Source: Trema orientale
Taxonomy: Eukaryota; Streptophyta; Magnoliopsida; Rosales; Cannabaceae
Assembly: GCA_002914845.1 (NCBI GenBank)
Contig: JXTC01000300.1
Span: 74,816-138,815 of the forward strand
Length of the DNA: 64,000 nt
Direction of reading: 5' to 3'
Position numbers and translations under genes: made by a program. The notes below the pieces were generated by a model. The model made no database searches. It was not told the DNA's origin and was given only the letters and a program-made list of their open reading frames with translations. This document shows, one piece after another, positions 12,270-22,722 of the stretch. The stretch's first letter is position 1. Each line of letters begins with the position of its first letter.

Positions 12270-13220
12270 CGTAAAAAAAGGTCCGGACTCTTTCCCACCA
12301 GTCTATCTCTCACTCACTCTTTCACCTGTTGTCTCTCTATCTCTCTCAAATTCCAGTGAAGACAATGTAAATCTTACCACTGGGAATACAAATCTCATTT
12401 GCTAATCAAACTCAAACCTTTTTAAGAGAGAGATTTGCTCTTATCTCTATCTAATCAAATTCAAAAGCCCCAAATTCGGGTCAAGCTCCACAAAAAGTTG
12501 TACCTGGACTAGATCCTTGATATTATGGCAGAACTGGAGCGCCACCTCATTGTTCGGCTACTCTCTCCCTTTTCCCCTACTCTTCTTTAATTTTTTGTTG
12601 TTCTCTATTTTTATTTTTATTTATTTTATTCTTTTTTGTATGGGGCTTGTTATGTTAAGTGGGAAGATCAATTAGATGCACATCTACAAGATTACGTTAT
12701 TTTCTAAGAGAGATGGGTGAAAGGTGAGAGAGAGAAAGAGACAAAGAGATGAGTTGCTATTGTGGTATAAGGACGAGTTGTTTCCCATTGAGAATTGCTC
12801 TCCTACTCTAGGGTGCATATACTAACGTTTTTTCAATGCTAAGCTCACTCAGGTTATTCCCCATTTTAATTTCTTAATATCAACTTTCTTGTCTAATTTT
12901 TTAGAATTTTTTGGCACTGATCTGATTTAGCTTCTTTTTTCAATTAACTGGTAAATATTATTTAGTCTTCAAAGAAAATTATCAGGCTCATTGGAATTGG
13001 TTTCTGAATCAAGTTTAAAGTTATAGCATGCTTTTGATATCTCTTATGACGTTGATATGATTGTTATGTAATCTGAACAAGTTTTAGTTTTGAGTTTTGG
13101 TGGAAAAATGTTAAAATGATCTGTGGCTATTATGGATTGATATTTGATGGGGAGTCAGGTGGGAGGTGAGAGAGAAAGAGACAAGGACTCTCTATTTCCT
13201 TTTATAAATGAAAGTGACAA
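12270..13220. other. Interior of the Mutator-like element, no intact gene
   Basis: About 950 bases of mixed composition, with CT-rich stretches at 12290-12350 and GA-rich stretches at 12720-12750 and 13155-13185 that extend the inverted repeat imperfectly. Elements of this kind sometimes carry captured host sequence; I see no frame long enough to tell. Confidence 0.45.
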
Positions 13221-13300
13221 AAAAAAAACTAAATATCAATTAAAGAGCAGTAAAACAGTCTTTTTATTGTTCAAATCACCTAATTTATCAGGATAGGATA

Positions 13301-13774
13301 TGTTATGCATCAAATTCACATCTGCTCGAAGATAGCGAGTAGATTTTGATCCTGAGATTTCCTCTATCCAAAATTCAAATTTCCAAAATATTAGGGATTA
13401 GATTTGGAATTTAAGAGATAGGATTATTCAAATAAAGATTTTACTAGATCTTGGGAGAGATAAATACAAATTCAAATTTGTATTCAATGTAATCTTTTTT
13501 ATATTTGAAAAAATCTTATCTGTAAAAGAGAATCTATCTCCGAATGCCTATAAATACAAGGCTGAGCAGAGAAATGGGACCCAACTGAAAGCTCTCTTGT
13601 AACCAGTATACTAAGAAAATAATACTGGCTATAGTGGACGTAGGCACTTTGTTCGAAAGACTGAACCACTCTAAAATCCATGTGTTCATCAGTTTCTCTC
13701 CTATTTTCTCTTCAATCTTTAGTTTTGTCCAAAAACTAATAACACGGTTATTATACCAACTTTTGGTATCAGCA
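13301..13774 (+). repeat. 5' LTR of the gypsy element
   Basis: 474 bases, starting tgttatgcatcaaattcaca and ending ctttt-ggtatcagca. It differs from the 3' LTR by several dozen substitutions and small indels by eye (somewhat under 10 percent), so the insertion is not recent. A TATAAATA box lies at 13549-13556. Directly after it, 'atttggtgctagaaggaggg' is the likely primer-binding region. Confidence 0.95.
13549..13556 (+). promoter_or_regulatory. TATA box of the gypsy LTR
   Basis: TATAAATA in the context gcctataaatacaaggc. The same octamer is kept in the 3' LTR at 17977-17984, in the same LTR position, which supports it as the retrotransposon promoter. Confidence 0.65.
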
Positions 13775-13869
13775 ATTTGGTGCTAGAAGGAGGGTAGCCT
13801 TCGGTAAAAATATCCAGTCAAAATCACCGTTTTTCCAGTTTTCAATAAATCTGCAAACAAGGTGAGAAC

Positions 13870-15330
13870 AAGATGCCAAAACTCCTAGACCGGAGATGTT
13901 GCCACCGCAAGATCGCAGGCCACTCACGTTAAAGTTCTGCTGACAAGATCTAGGGCTGCTGCCCCTATAAACGACCATCCAGAGCCTATTATAAGCTGTG
14001 AGACTATCGGCACTAATCAGGGTGAAACTAGGAAGCGACCTGGGAAAGAACCCATGTATGATGCCAATCGAGCTGCAGAGATGGCCGAGCTACAAGCCTG
14101 ATAACTTCAACCAGAGGAGACACTGGAAGAAGTGCGAGCAACTGTCAACTCCATCCAAAATCTCTTAGACCGATTGGCTGGTAATCATCCCCGAAATAAG
14201 CATCACGACCATGTTCGAGGTCGCGATCAGCCCGACGATCTGGAGCGAGTGCCAGAGTAGTGCGACCATGTTCGAGGTTGTGTTCAGCTCGATAAACAAC
14301 AAGATCACGAGGAGTCCCATTCGTTGAGTTTGAGAATTCGTGAGATCGAGAGCTTGAGAGTTCGTGGGATCGAGAGTTCGAGCATTCGTGAGATTGAGGG
14401 CTCAAAAGTTCGGGATCAAATAGATGCTCCTAACACCAGCCATGCGAAGACAAGAGATCTCCCTCTAAGACCACCTCGATAGAATACTCAAGCTGACCAG
14501 GGAGCTAAAGTGACCAGGTCGCAAGCAATAGGCAGCGTGTTCAAGAGAGTTAGCCGAGCAGTAGGAGATATTGATTAAGAGCGAGGGCGTGATCTTCGTG
14601 ATCGCTTGAACTGGCAAAGAGCGAGTACCTCAGGGACTGCGACCACCAGGGGTTCGGCTACTTCAATCCCAGTCAATAACCAACTCGCTCAAGAGGTAGC
14701 TCACATGCGAAACGAGCTTAACCACCTGGCTGCTCGTGAGGAGTATCAGGTAAAAGGAGACTACTCACCTTTTACACCTGAGATCCAGAACGCTCCTCTA
14801 TCCGATGGTTTCAAGATGACAACTATCACTACCTACGAGAGAAAGACAGACCCTCGAGACCACCTAGACTTGTTTAATGATCTTATGGATCTGAATCGGG
14901 TACAACACTTAGCCCGATGTCGATGTTTTGCCATTACGCTCGCCAAAGGGGCTAAAAAGTGGTTCAAAAACCAGCCAAAGGGATCGATAACCTCATGGCA
15001 ACAGTTTTCCTAAGACTTTGTCCACCAATTTCAGGCCTCCAAGGCCTACGCCACCCCCTACTCGGCATTAGCCAATGTCAAGCAAAGAGAAAACGAGAGC
15101 CTTCGTTCTTATCTGAAGTGGTTCAATGAAGAAGCTGCCAAAGCGACGAAGGCACCAGAGGGAGGACACTTGATGGCTCTGGCAAGAGGTGTCTATTCCC
15201 AGATACCTCTATGGAGGAATCTCTTAAAGTCCATTACACCGATGTGGAGGATTTCTATTAGAAGACGGAAAAATACATGTGTGTTGAGAATGCACAAGAT
15301 TCAATGGACCATCCGAATGGCGACAAGTCT
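13870..15330 (+). pseudogene. gypsy gag remnant
   Basis: The best-kept part is 14606-15013, ending in '...KGSITSWQQFS' followed by a stop (15011). The same frame then continues as 'DFVHQFQASKAYATPYSALA' and 'NVKQRENESLRSYLKWF', which is the retrotransposon-gag core of plant gypsy elements. Upstream, 14316-14412 encodes a repeat of roughly eight residues (IREIES, LRVRGIES, SSIREIEG). Stops at 14251, 14479 and 14575 break the same frame. After about 15170 the frame shifts and the sequence becomes basic and lysine-rich. It is not functional as a single protein. Confidence 0.8.
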
Positions 15331-15549
15331 AACAAGGAGGGAAATAAGAAGAAAAGAAAATGTGATAATGAGCAAGCCGCATCTTCTTCAGAGAAGAAGC
15401 CTCATACAGAGGAACGAAAGTACTCACACTTTCCTAAGTTCACCTACTATAGCGAGCTCAATGATAGTAGAGAGAACGTTCTGATGGCCACCGAGGACGG
15501 GGTCCCCTACAAGCGACCTCCTCCTATTAAGAGGAAAGGTTCGAGAAAA

Positions 15550-16247
15550 AACTAGAATAAATACTGCCAGTTCCACCGAGATAACGATCATGATACTAAT
15601 GACTGTTATGATTTGAAGGACGAGATCGAAGAATTGATCTGGCGGGGATACCTCGGGAGGTACCAACGAAGGAGAGACTATAATCAAAGAGAGGATGGTG
15701 ACTCCTTCAACGCGAAGGTCGTCAAACAAAGAGTTTTCAAATAGAGATCGAGCTAATCACTTTCACTGAAGAGGATACTCGCGATGTGCACTATCCGCAT
15801 AGCGACCCGCTGGTTATTACTCTTCAGATCAACCACATGTGCATCCACCGAACTCTGATCGGCAATAGAAGCTCAGTAGACATCCTATACTTAAGCGCTC
15901 TCAAGAAGATGGGCTTGAGCGTACAACACTTAAAGCCAACTACAATAAAGCTTTATGGCTTTACTAGTGACAGTGTCTTGCCCATGGGTGTAATTCAGCT
16001 CACACTCACTGTGGGAGCATGACCTCGGCAGACAACAGTCATGACTGATTTTCTCGTGGTGGATTGCCCAACTGCCTACAATGCAGTTCTTGAAAGACCG
16101 TCCCTTCGAGAACTGAAGGCCATCACCTCGATCCACCACCTGACAATGAAGTTCCCAACTCCAGAAGGAGTTGGAGTTCTACGAGGCGAGCAACAAGAAG
16201 CTCGCAAATGCTATAACCAGTCAATCAGGATCGCTGAGGAAAAAGCC
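15550..16247 (+). pseudogene. gypsy CHHC motif and retropepsin-like protease remnant
   Basis: A Cys/His motif reads [15 protein letters not shown] (about 15561-15605), the short motif usually found between gag and protease in this group. The protease-like domain follows, 15786-16247: 'IHRTLIGNRSSVDILYLSAL', then 'YGFTSDSVLPMGVI', 'TDFLVVDCPTAYNAVLERPS'. The family's active-site loop is of the D-N-G-S-S or D-T-G-A type; here the catalytic Asp is Gly (LIGNRSS), so the enzyme would be dead. A stop at 16021 (tga) splits the domain and a last stop falls at 16248. Confidence 0.8.
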
Positions 16248-16594
16248 TAGATATGCGAGCTACAGATTGCGAGTCCATGGCCGAATCGACCAGAACCTAG
16301 ATCTTCGCGTGATCAATGAGGAGAAGAAGACTGGATCTGTAGAAGAGCTCACTTAATAAAGTCGTCTTGGATAGATTTCATCTCTCCATACTTAAAGGAT
16401 GACGAGCTACCTACTGAAAAAAAGAAGCTAGATTCGATGATGAGCTACATCGATGAGGTTTCTCAGTCCCACTACATAACATAGTAACCATTCTGGGGGG
16501 CAGACTTAAAAAGATGTACTTCGAGGATGTAACTGGCCAACAAGGAGAAAGGACGTGATGGGCTACAAATAACAATGCGATGAAACTTTTCCCA

Positions 16595-16905
16595 TTACCA
16601 TAAAGTGTGAACTGCCAAGCTAAATGGGTAAAAGCAGAGTCCTTATGGTCCATCACTCCGAGTAAAATTATTAGATTCATCGCAAGATGTGTAATGTACA
16701 GATTTGAAGTTCTAGAGAAGACTGTGTCAGACAATAACACAGTTCAAGAGTGCTCCATTCAAGAGGACATATGGCACGAAGCGATGATCCTAGTAGAACT
16801 TGAAGTAGAAACTCAAATAGTGGAAGCTTACAACCAGGAGACTAATCATGAGCTTTCACAAAAAAATCTCGACCTCTTGGAGGAAGAACGAGAACAAGCA
16901 TAGAT
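16595..16905 (+). pseudogene. gypsy integrase fragment
   Basis: 'AKWVKAESLWSITPSKIIRF' and 'CVMYRFEVLEKTVSDNNTVQ' match the part of the integrase core around the second catalytic Asp (here in VSDN). 'NLDLLEEEREQA' matches the segment between core and C-terminal domain. The spacing is too short for a full core, and no reverse transcriptase or RNase H lies between this and the protease remnant. The deletion must therefore span most of pol, with a junction between about 16250 and 16600. Confidence 0.7.
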
Positions 16906-17084
16906 ACGAGAAGTATTATTAAGTCTTGTGTTTTTCCTTTCACTGTAACAATTCTACTCGAATAATGATAAGTTCATTTTTTGAATTTGTCTTAAGTAAA
17001 ACTCCTTCAATAATTAGTTTCATGTTGCTTTGTCACCTCAAGACTAATGGGGCATAATGTGTAGTGAAACACAGATAATCGCAT

Positions 17085-17270
17085 TCTAGTACTATAGTTT
17101 GAGCGTACACGTGTTTGAATGTTCTAGTGTTCGAGTGCTCAAGGTTCGAGTGTTCAAGGTTTGAGGGTTCACATATTCGAGGTTCGAGTGCTCGCATGTT
17201 CGAGCGATCAAGTGTTCGGGTGCTCGAAGAGTTCAAGATTCAAAAACTACAATGTTCGAGGTAGTTGGAT
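17085..17270 (+). repeat. Degenerate 15-16-bp 'GTTCGAG' minisatellite
   Basis: Around seven imperfect units of the type gttcgagtgctcaag fill this stretch, just upstream of the 3' LTR. A related 'gttcg' repeat occurs in the gag region at 14316-14412. Internal minisatellites of this sort are common in the untranslated parts of Tat-group gypsy elements. Confidence 0.75.
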
Positions 17271-17717
17271 CATGTTCGCGGATCATGATAAGTACTAGAA
17301 CAAGATTAAGCCTTCAACGATAAATTGAAGGTCTTAGCCTTAAACGAAGCAATTTTAAAATAAAATTATGGCTAAGTCAAACTACTAGTTTTATACTATG
17401 AAGGATAAACAATTTCTTCAAATATATGTAAAAACCAAGTTGCTTGTAACGTGAAAAGAAATACAATTTTCTTAAGCATAATGCGAGCAATTGTGGAAGA
17501 AAATTGAAGAAGAAGACATTCCCGAAAAAAATCAGCTCGGCGAAAACATTCGACCTCATTCCTTGACCCCCCATTATCAACTCGCAACAAATATAAGCGG
17601 AAAAAGGAGTGGTGGTTTGACACCTTCCTTCACCTCGCAAGAAGAAGCAACCCGAGCAGATCAAGAAAGCAAAACGATTCTTATTGTACAAAGTGACACC
17701 AAGAACTGGGGGGCAAT

Positions 17718-18205
17718 TGTTATGCATCAAATTCACATCTGCTCGAAGATAGCGAGTAGATTTTGATCACGAGATTTTCTCCATCCAAAATTCAAATCTC
17801 CAAGATATTAGGGATTAGATTTAGAATTTAAGAGATAGGATTATTCAAATAAAGATTTTGCTACATCTTGGGGGAGATAAATTCGAATTCAAATTCGTAT
17901 TCAATGTAATCTTTTTGTAATCTTTTTTATATTTGAAAAGATCTTATCTGTAATAGAGAATCTACCTCCTCAAGCTTATAAATACAAGGCTCCTGAGGAG
18001 AGAAATAGGACCCAACTGAAAGCTCTCTTGTAACCAGTATACTGAGAAAATAATACCGGCTATAGTGGACGTAGGCACTTTGTTCGAAAGGCTGAACCGC
18101 TCTAAAATCTATGTGTTCATCATTTTCTTTCCTATTTTCTCTTTAATCTTTAGTTTTCTCCAAAAACTAAGAATACCATTGTTATACCAACTTTTGGTAT
18201 CAACA
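17718..18205 (+). repeat. 3' LTR of the gypsy element
   Basis: 488 bases, TG...CA, matching the 5' LTR along its whole length. It is longer mainly because of a small duplication around 17910-17925 ('taatctttttgtaatctttt'). The target duplication GGATA follows at 18206-18210. The TATA box is at 17977-17984. Confidence 0.95.
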
Positions 18206-18314
18206 GGATATATTTTGTAGACATTTGAAATCTGAGGGTATTTATTTTCAAAATTCAATTATCACGTTAATTTTTGCAAAAGATCCAAACTTGAGAGTAT
18301 TTTTATATGATTAA

Positions 18315-19392
18315 ATCTAATATTAAAAAATAAAAGGGTGAGCTATCAATAACCTTTACTAGTTCGATCAAATATATGTAATTTGATACATTTTATAAAC
18401 ATTTTTCCTAACAATTCTAATTTCAAATTAATACTTTTCAAGATGAACAGGTGAAGCTAGTCAGTCATAATTTAACAAAAATAATAGATCTCAAAAATTA
18501 TAGTTTCAATTTTCCTCAATAACCAATAACACTTTCAAATACTATTCTACAGTTTTAGGATGACTATGACTATATTTAACCCTTGTGGTTAGGTCCACAT
18601 TCGGCTAGGTCTATATTTACTTCACGGAAACCCTGTAGCTACATCCATATTTGCTACATTTAACCCTTATAGTTAGGTTTACATTCAATACAAACTGTCC
18701 ACATTAAACTCTGGCAGAATAGGTCCATATTATATACTGAAGAGTATTTTAACATATTCATTCAATATCATTCTAAAATATTTTCACATTTTTTTAGAGA
18801 GTAAAAACTTTCAAATCATTCAAAAATAGCAACAGTCATAAGCTTGATCCGTATTTCTTTAAGAATATAATATAATTTAATCAAAGTAGATTTTGTTTAA
18901 AAATAATTTATTATTTCAACTTTACAAACATCTATTCTTCAAAAGGAAACAATAATAATGAACTTTGATAAAATAAAAGTTACTAATAAAGATGAAACAT
19001 TACTTATATGTTCGCTAGTCTAACCAATCCAATAATAATTTGCTAGCTACCACAAGCCTCTATAATTAAGGCAAGAATTATATGTGAACATTAAACACTT
19101 AAAGTCACCTAGCTTGTTGCCCATGCACTCTCTATATGTTCACTATACTTTTCTCCATAATCCCAAAATCAAAAGCTCAAAATAATTCAAATTGAATTCT
19201 AAAAATTATGAAACTTGGAGGATAAATTCTACAAGTGATGGGGTCCTGTAAGTGCTAAGAGTATAGTTGTGGGGTCCATAGGTGGCCCCACGTAGCTAGG
19301 CAAGTAGCTGCCTCGCTTAAAGTGTTGAAAATTTTAGATTTTTCCAAATTGGTAGTACTCACTTCAATAGGTCATAACTCTATTAGTATAAG
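18315..19392. other. AT-rich intergenic DNA with a short repeat
   Basis: No gene is seen. 'tttaacccttgtggttaggtc' near 18574 recurs as 'tttaacccttatagttaggtt' near 18659, in a stretch with further 'ggtc(c/t)acatt'-like motifs (18585-18735). It looks like decayed LTR material. Confidence 0.5.
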
Positions 19393-22300
19393 TGTAATAT
19401 CCTCCTATTTCACTACAGTATGTATAAAATACTTATATAATTAATTAATAAGGTTGGAAGACGCTACTCAACTTAGAAGTAATAAAATAATAAAAAATTT
19501 ATAACTTTTTCAATTTTCCAGAAATACAAAAAAAAATGCCACTCATAATTATACATTTAGTTTTATATATATGTACATACACACATACATAGTAGACGTC
19601 TCATATAGTCACTCATAATATATACAAACAGAACAAATACAAACCTCTTTGTCAGAAAACCACAACGTTAAAATACCTATGTCTATGTATACAAGCCGTG
19701 GTCAGATTGTCGGCGTTCTTAATCCAATATCAAACATTAGCATTACCTCTGCAATATAAGAATATACGTGAGTATGAAACTCAGTATGTAACGTATGCAA
19801 ATGCAAAGTATATAAAACAGAGAACATATAATCATATGGTTAGGATTCATGTATATATATTGTATTACTTGACGAGACCGTAAATCGCATACTGAGCCAC
19901 TCAGAAAATATATAACAGAGCAGGAGTCGTCGTATGGAGGTCTCGAGTCCCAGAGAATCTCCTCTGTGTACAATAGAGATTCACCCCATACTGCTATCAG
20001 ATTATTCCTGAAAAAATCATAATATTCTCGAAAGGACCAGAGTGTCCCTGCCCAAATAATCCAAAGTGTTTCCAAAGGACTCATATCACATATTTAGGTA
20101 TTGGTCCGCCACATCCTATTCACCAGTACTCATCAGGTAATATAAATATACTATGTGTTCGTATCTCACGCAAAGCAGAATGACAGATACGTATGTACAC
20201 ATTATCAGAAGATTTCACATATTCATATATACAAATAATTTCTTACATTGCATGTGTGACGTTACTTATCTTAGTACTAAGTTTTTATGCATTCTCCTAT
20301 GAAATGTTCTTCACTCAAGGTACAATTAACACACTCCTAATATTTAGCCAAACATACTCTTCTAGTTACTGATTATGAAATGTTATAATTCTTGTTTTAG
20401 ATATGGCTAGGAATTACACTAAGAGCTAATAATATGCACAAAGTAACAAGTTACAGATGCATCACATGTAATTAAAAGATCGGTAATTAAATGTGCTCAC
20501 TAATTAATCAATCTGAACTGTCATGTACATAACTTTCATATATAAGATACAACTGAAACATTCTTCATGCATAATCATATATGTACATAACTAAAATGAA
20601 CTAACAAGTTCTCATGATTAGCTATATAAACTAAACCACATATAGCTAAGACTCTTACAATAAAAGTTCTTAGTATAAAGTCCCTTCAAATCAGATTACG
20701 AATTTTTATGGCTCAACTTTTCATGATTTATATAAGAAAAATAAATCATAAACCAAAACCACCACAATGAAATCCTAAACTGTAAATACTTGAATTGTTT
20801 CGGACAACAAAATAAGATTGACAATTATTTTCAAGGAACTTCTCAACATATACGTGTAATTTGAGTCCAATTATTTACATATATGGGCTCATAAACACTC
20901 TTAAATATAAAACCAAGAGCTGGTCATGCACAAACTGTGAGTGTAAGAAAAAGTATTGTCAAAAAATATTGAATGATTAGAAAGATATATATATTAGATG
21001 TGCTTTAACAAGACAAAAATTTTATTAATATTAGCTACCAAATGCCTTTAATAGAGACTCGGTACCAAAAACTAGATATACAGATTAAAGGTTTATCAAA
21101 GATATAGAGAAAATATGGTGATGGAGAAAGGTAAGTATGATGGAGAAGACAGAGTGAGAAGAAACGATATATAGGTATGTCGCCTTAGAGTTTGCGGACT
21201 TACCAAGTGTCGGTTGTTCTTATTATTATAATTATTCTATTTTTGTTCTTATAAGCAGTATATATGCATATAAATAGACATATACGTACTAATAACAATA
21301 GTAAAAGATCTCAGACAAGTCATATTTAAAATTTAAATACAAAGAATATATATATATATTGTTAACATAAAAGAATATAAATAATATATGCCAAAACGTG
21401 AACTTGTTTACTAAGGCTAATAATGACTAAAATCAAGGAGCATATTTATATACAACCAATATACTTAATTAAAAACACATGCCCACTTAGAAGATAATTA
21501 CTATACTACTCATGCCTATTTTATAAAGTAAATATTTTGAATAATTATATCCAATTAATTGACTTATTAATGAGCATATTACAAGTATTTTGCTGCAGAA
21601 TTACTTAGAAGTAAATGTTAATAGATATAACCAATATTCTAAAACGAATATTATAAAACAAAAATTCAAAATTATATGCACATATAATAGTAATGTAAAA
21701 AGAATATTATGCATTATATTATTATTGGCTCTCTTATTCTTTCATATGAGAGACTGTGTGTCATTTAGAAATTCGAGATATTATAATAAGTCTATTTTCG
21801 ACATCTATATACTGTTAGAAAGCTTATTCAATAAAGCATAAGCTTTCTAACATACCAAATATAATCCAAATAGTCCAATAAAAGTCACTAAAAACCCAAT
21901 CGTAACCTCTGCTACATTTTTCTATCTTAGCCAAAACTTAAAAACCCATAACATTTAATCCACACAAGTAAATCACATAATTTTAGTCTTGTTTTAATCC
22001 TTACAACGAGAGAAATCACTTAATTTATAACTTATCGCCAAAATCATGACTGAAACAAATAAGTATTAAAGAAGTCTAAACTCTAGATAATGAATTAACC
22101 CCAAGAATCCTAAATAATAACATAATACCTGATATTTATCACCTTAATAGAGTGACAATAAACCTTCTTGTGCTCTTTCCTCTTCTCCCAAGCCCTCAAC
22201 CTTTTTTTTTTTCTTTTCTACAAAGTGCATGATTTTTCTTTTCTTTGTTAGACTCTAAAAAATGATATCTATAGGATTTCTTAAATAGTTTCTTAAAATT

Positions 22301-22409
22301 ACTTAATTGCCCTTACTTATTTAACTAAATCTTGGCTTTTTTGTCTTTTATCTTTCACTTTTTTTTATTTTTTCAATTTTTTATTTTTAAAAAAGTACAG
22401 GACATTACA
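19393..22409. repeat. 3.0-kb LTR-like block with palindromic ends
   Basis: The block begins TGTAATATCCTCC and ends ...AGGACATTACA, so its ends are inverted copies of each other (TGTAAT[A/G]TCCT). Ends of the TGTAAYRYCC type and a length near 3 kb fit the long LTRs of Del/Tekay-type chromovirus gypsy elements, making a solo LTR the best guess. The flanks (tataag and acacat) do not form a target duplication, so the call is tentative. There is no coding sequence. Confidence 0.45.
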
Positions 22410-22722
22410 ACACATCTAACACTCTTGTTGCTCTTTGTGAAGGTTTGGATCTTCATGATATCTTTGGCATTCATTGTCTATTTGCAGAAGCTATTATAAA
22501 ATTAATATATATCGGTAAGATAACTCAGTTGATTGTATGTCTAATGATCTTATTGCTTATGATGCGAACTCTCTAATGAGAGATAGTAGTAGTGGCTCTT
22601 GTCATTTTATTTCTTATTCTAGTAATGAAACGACTCAAATACTTGCTAAGCATGGTTTTTTCTTTGATGTTACTTTGCTTTATAATGGGAAATTTCCTAA
22701 TTGTATGCTCATATTGTAACAA
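22410..22722 (+). pseudogene. Fragment of a plant RNase H-like (RVT_3) protein
   Basis: Two frames joined by a shift near 22520 give an N-terminal piece 'LVALCEGLDLHDIFGIHCLF' and a C-terminal piece 'SSSGSCHFISYSSNETTQIL' followed by 'AKHGF' and a stop at 22717-22719. The pattern of a helix with ALCEGL, then SxNxxxxxLAKHG, is that of the RNase H-like domain found in plant LINEs and related domesticated proteins. The catalytic residues of the N-terminal half are missing or lie outside the fragment. It begins directly at the end of the palindromic block at 22409, so that insertion or a deletion probably removed its 5' part. Confidence 0.55.

Larger units (their letters stand above)
13296..18210 (+). 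mobile_element. Ty3/gypsy element, internally deleted, with 5-bp target duplication
   Basis: A structurally bounded element: 5' LTR 13301-13774 and 3' LTR 17718-18205, both TG...CA, flanked on each side by GGATA (13296-13300 and 18206-18210). The interior is only about 3.9 kb. It holds gag, a CHHC-type motif, a protease and a piece of integrase. Reverse transcriptase and RNase H are missing and many stops are present, so it is non-autonomous. A G-rich polypurine tract (ctggggggcaat, 17706-17717) abuts the 3' LTR. The protease and gag style resemble the Tat/Retand group of gypsy elements; the lineage is inferred. Confidence 0.95.
12079..18314. mobile_element. Mutator-like element with ~180-bp inverted ends, split by a gypsy insertion
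   Basis: The left end, 'ttaataacacaaaaatatct' onward to about 12265, is matched in reverse by the right end. That right end is itself split: about 13225-13300 before the gypsy element and 18211-18314 after it. Matching blocks include 'ctcaagtttgg', 'ttttgcaaaaa(c/t)taac(a/g)', 'gatttcaaat', 'tatcctatc(t/c)tga' and 'aaa(g)ag..cagt'. Without the gypsy insert it would be about 1.33 kb. Long inverted ends fit Mutator-like elements, but no 9-bp target duplication could be found, so the superfamily is an inference. No transposase frame is present. Confidence 0.75.

Noticed and set aside
17033..17236. A minus-strand frame with repeated NLEHS
   Set aside because: It is the antisense of the GTTCGAG minisatellite in the gypsy element.
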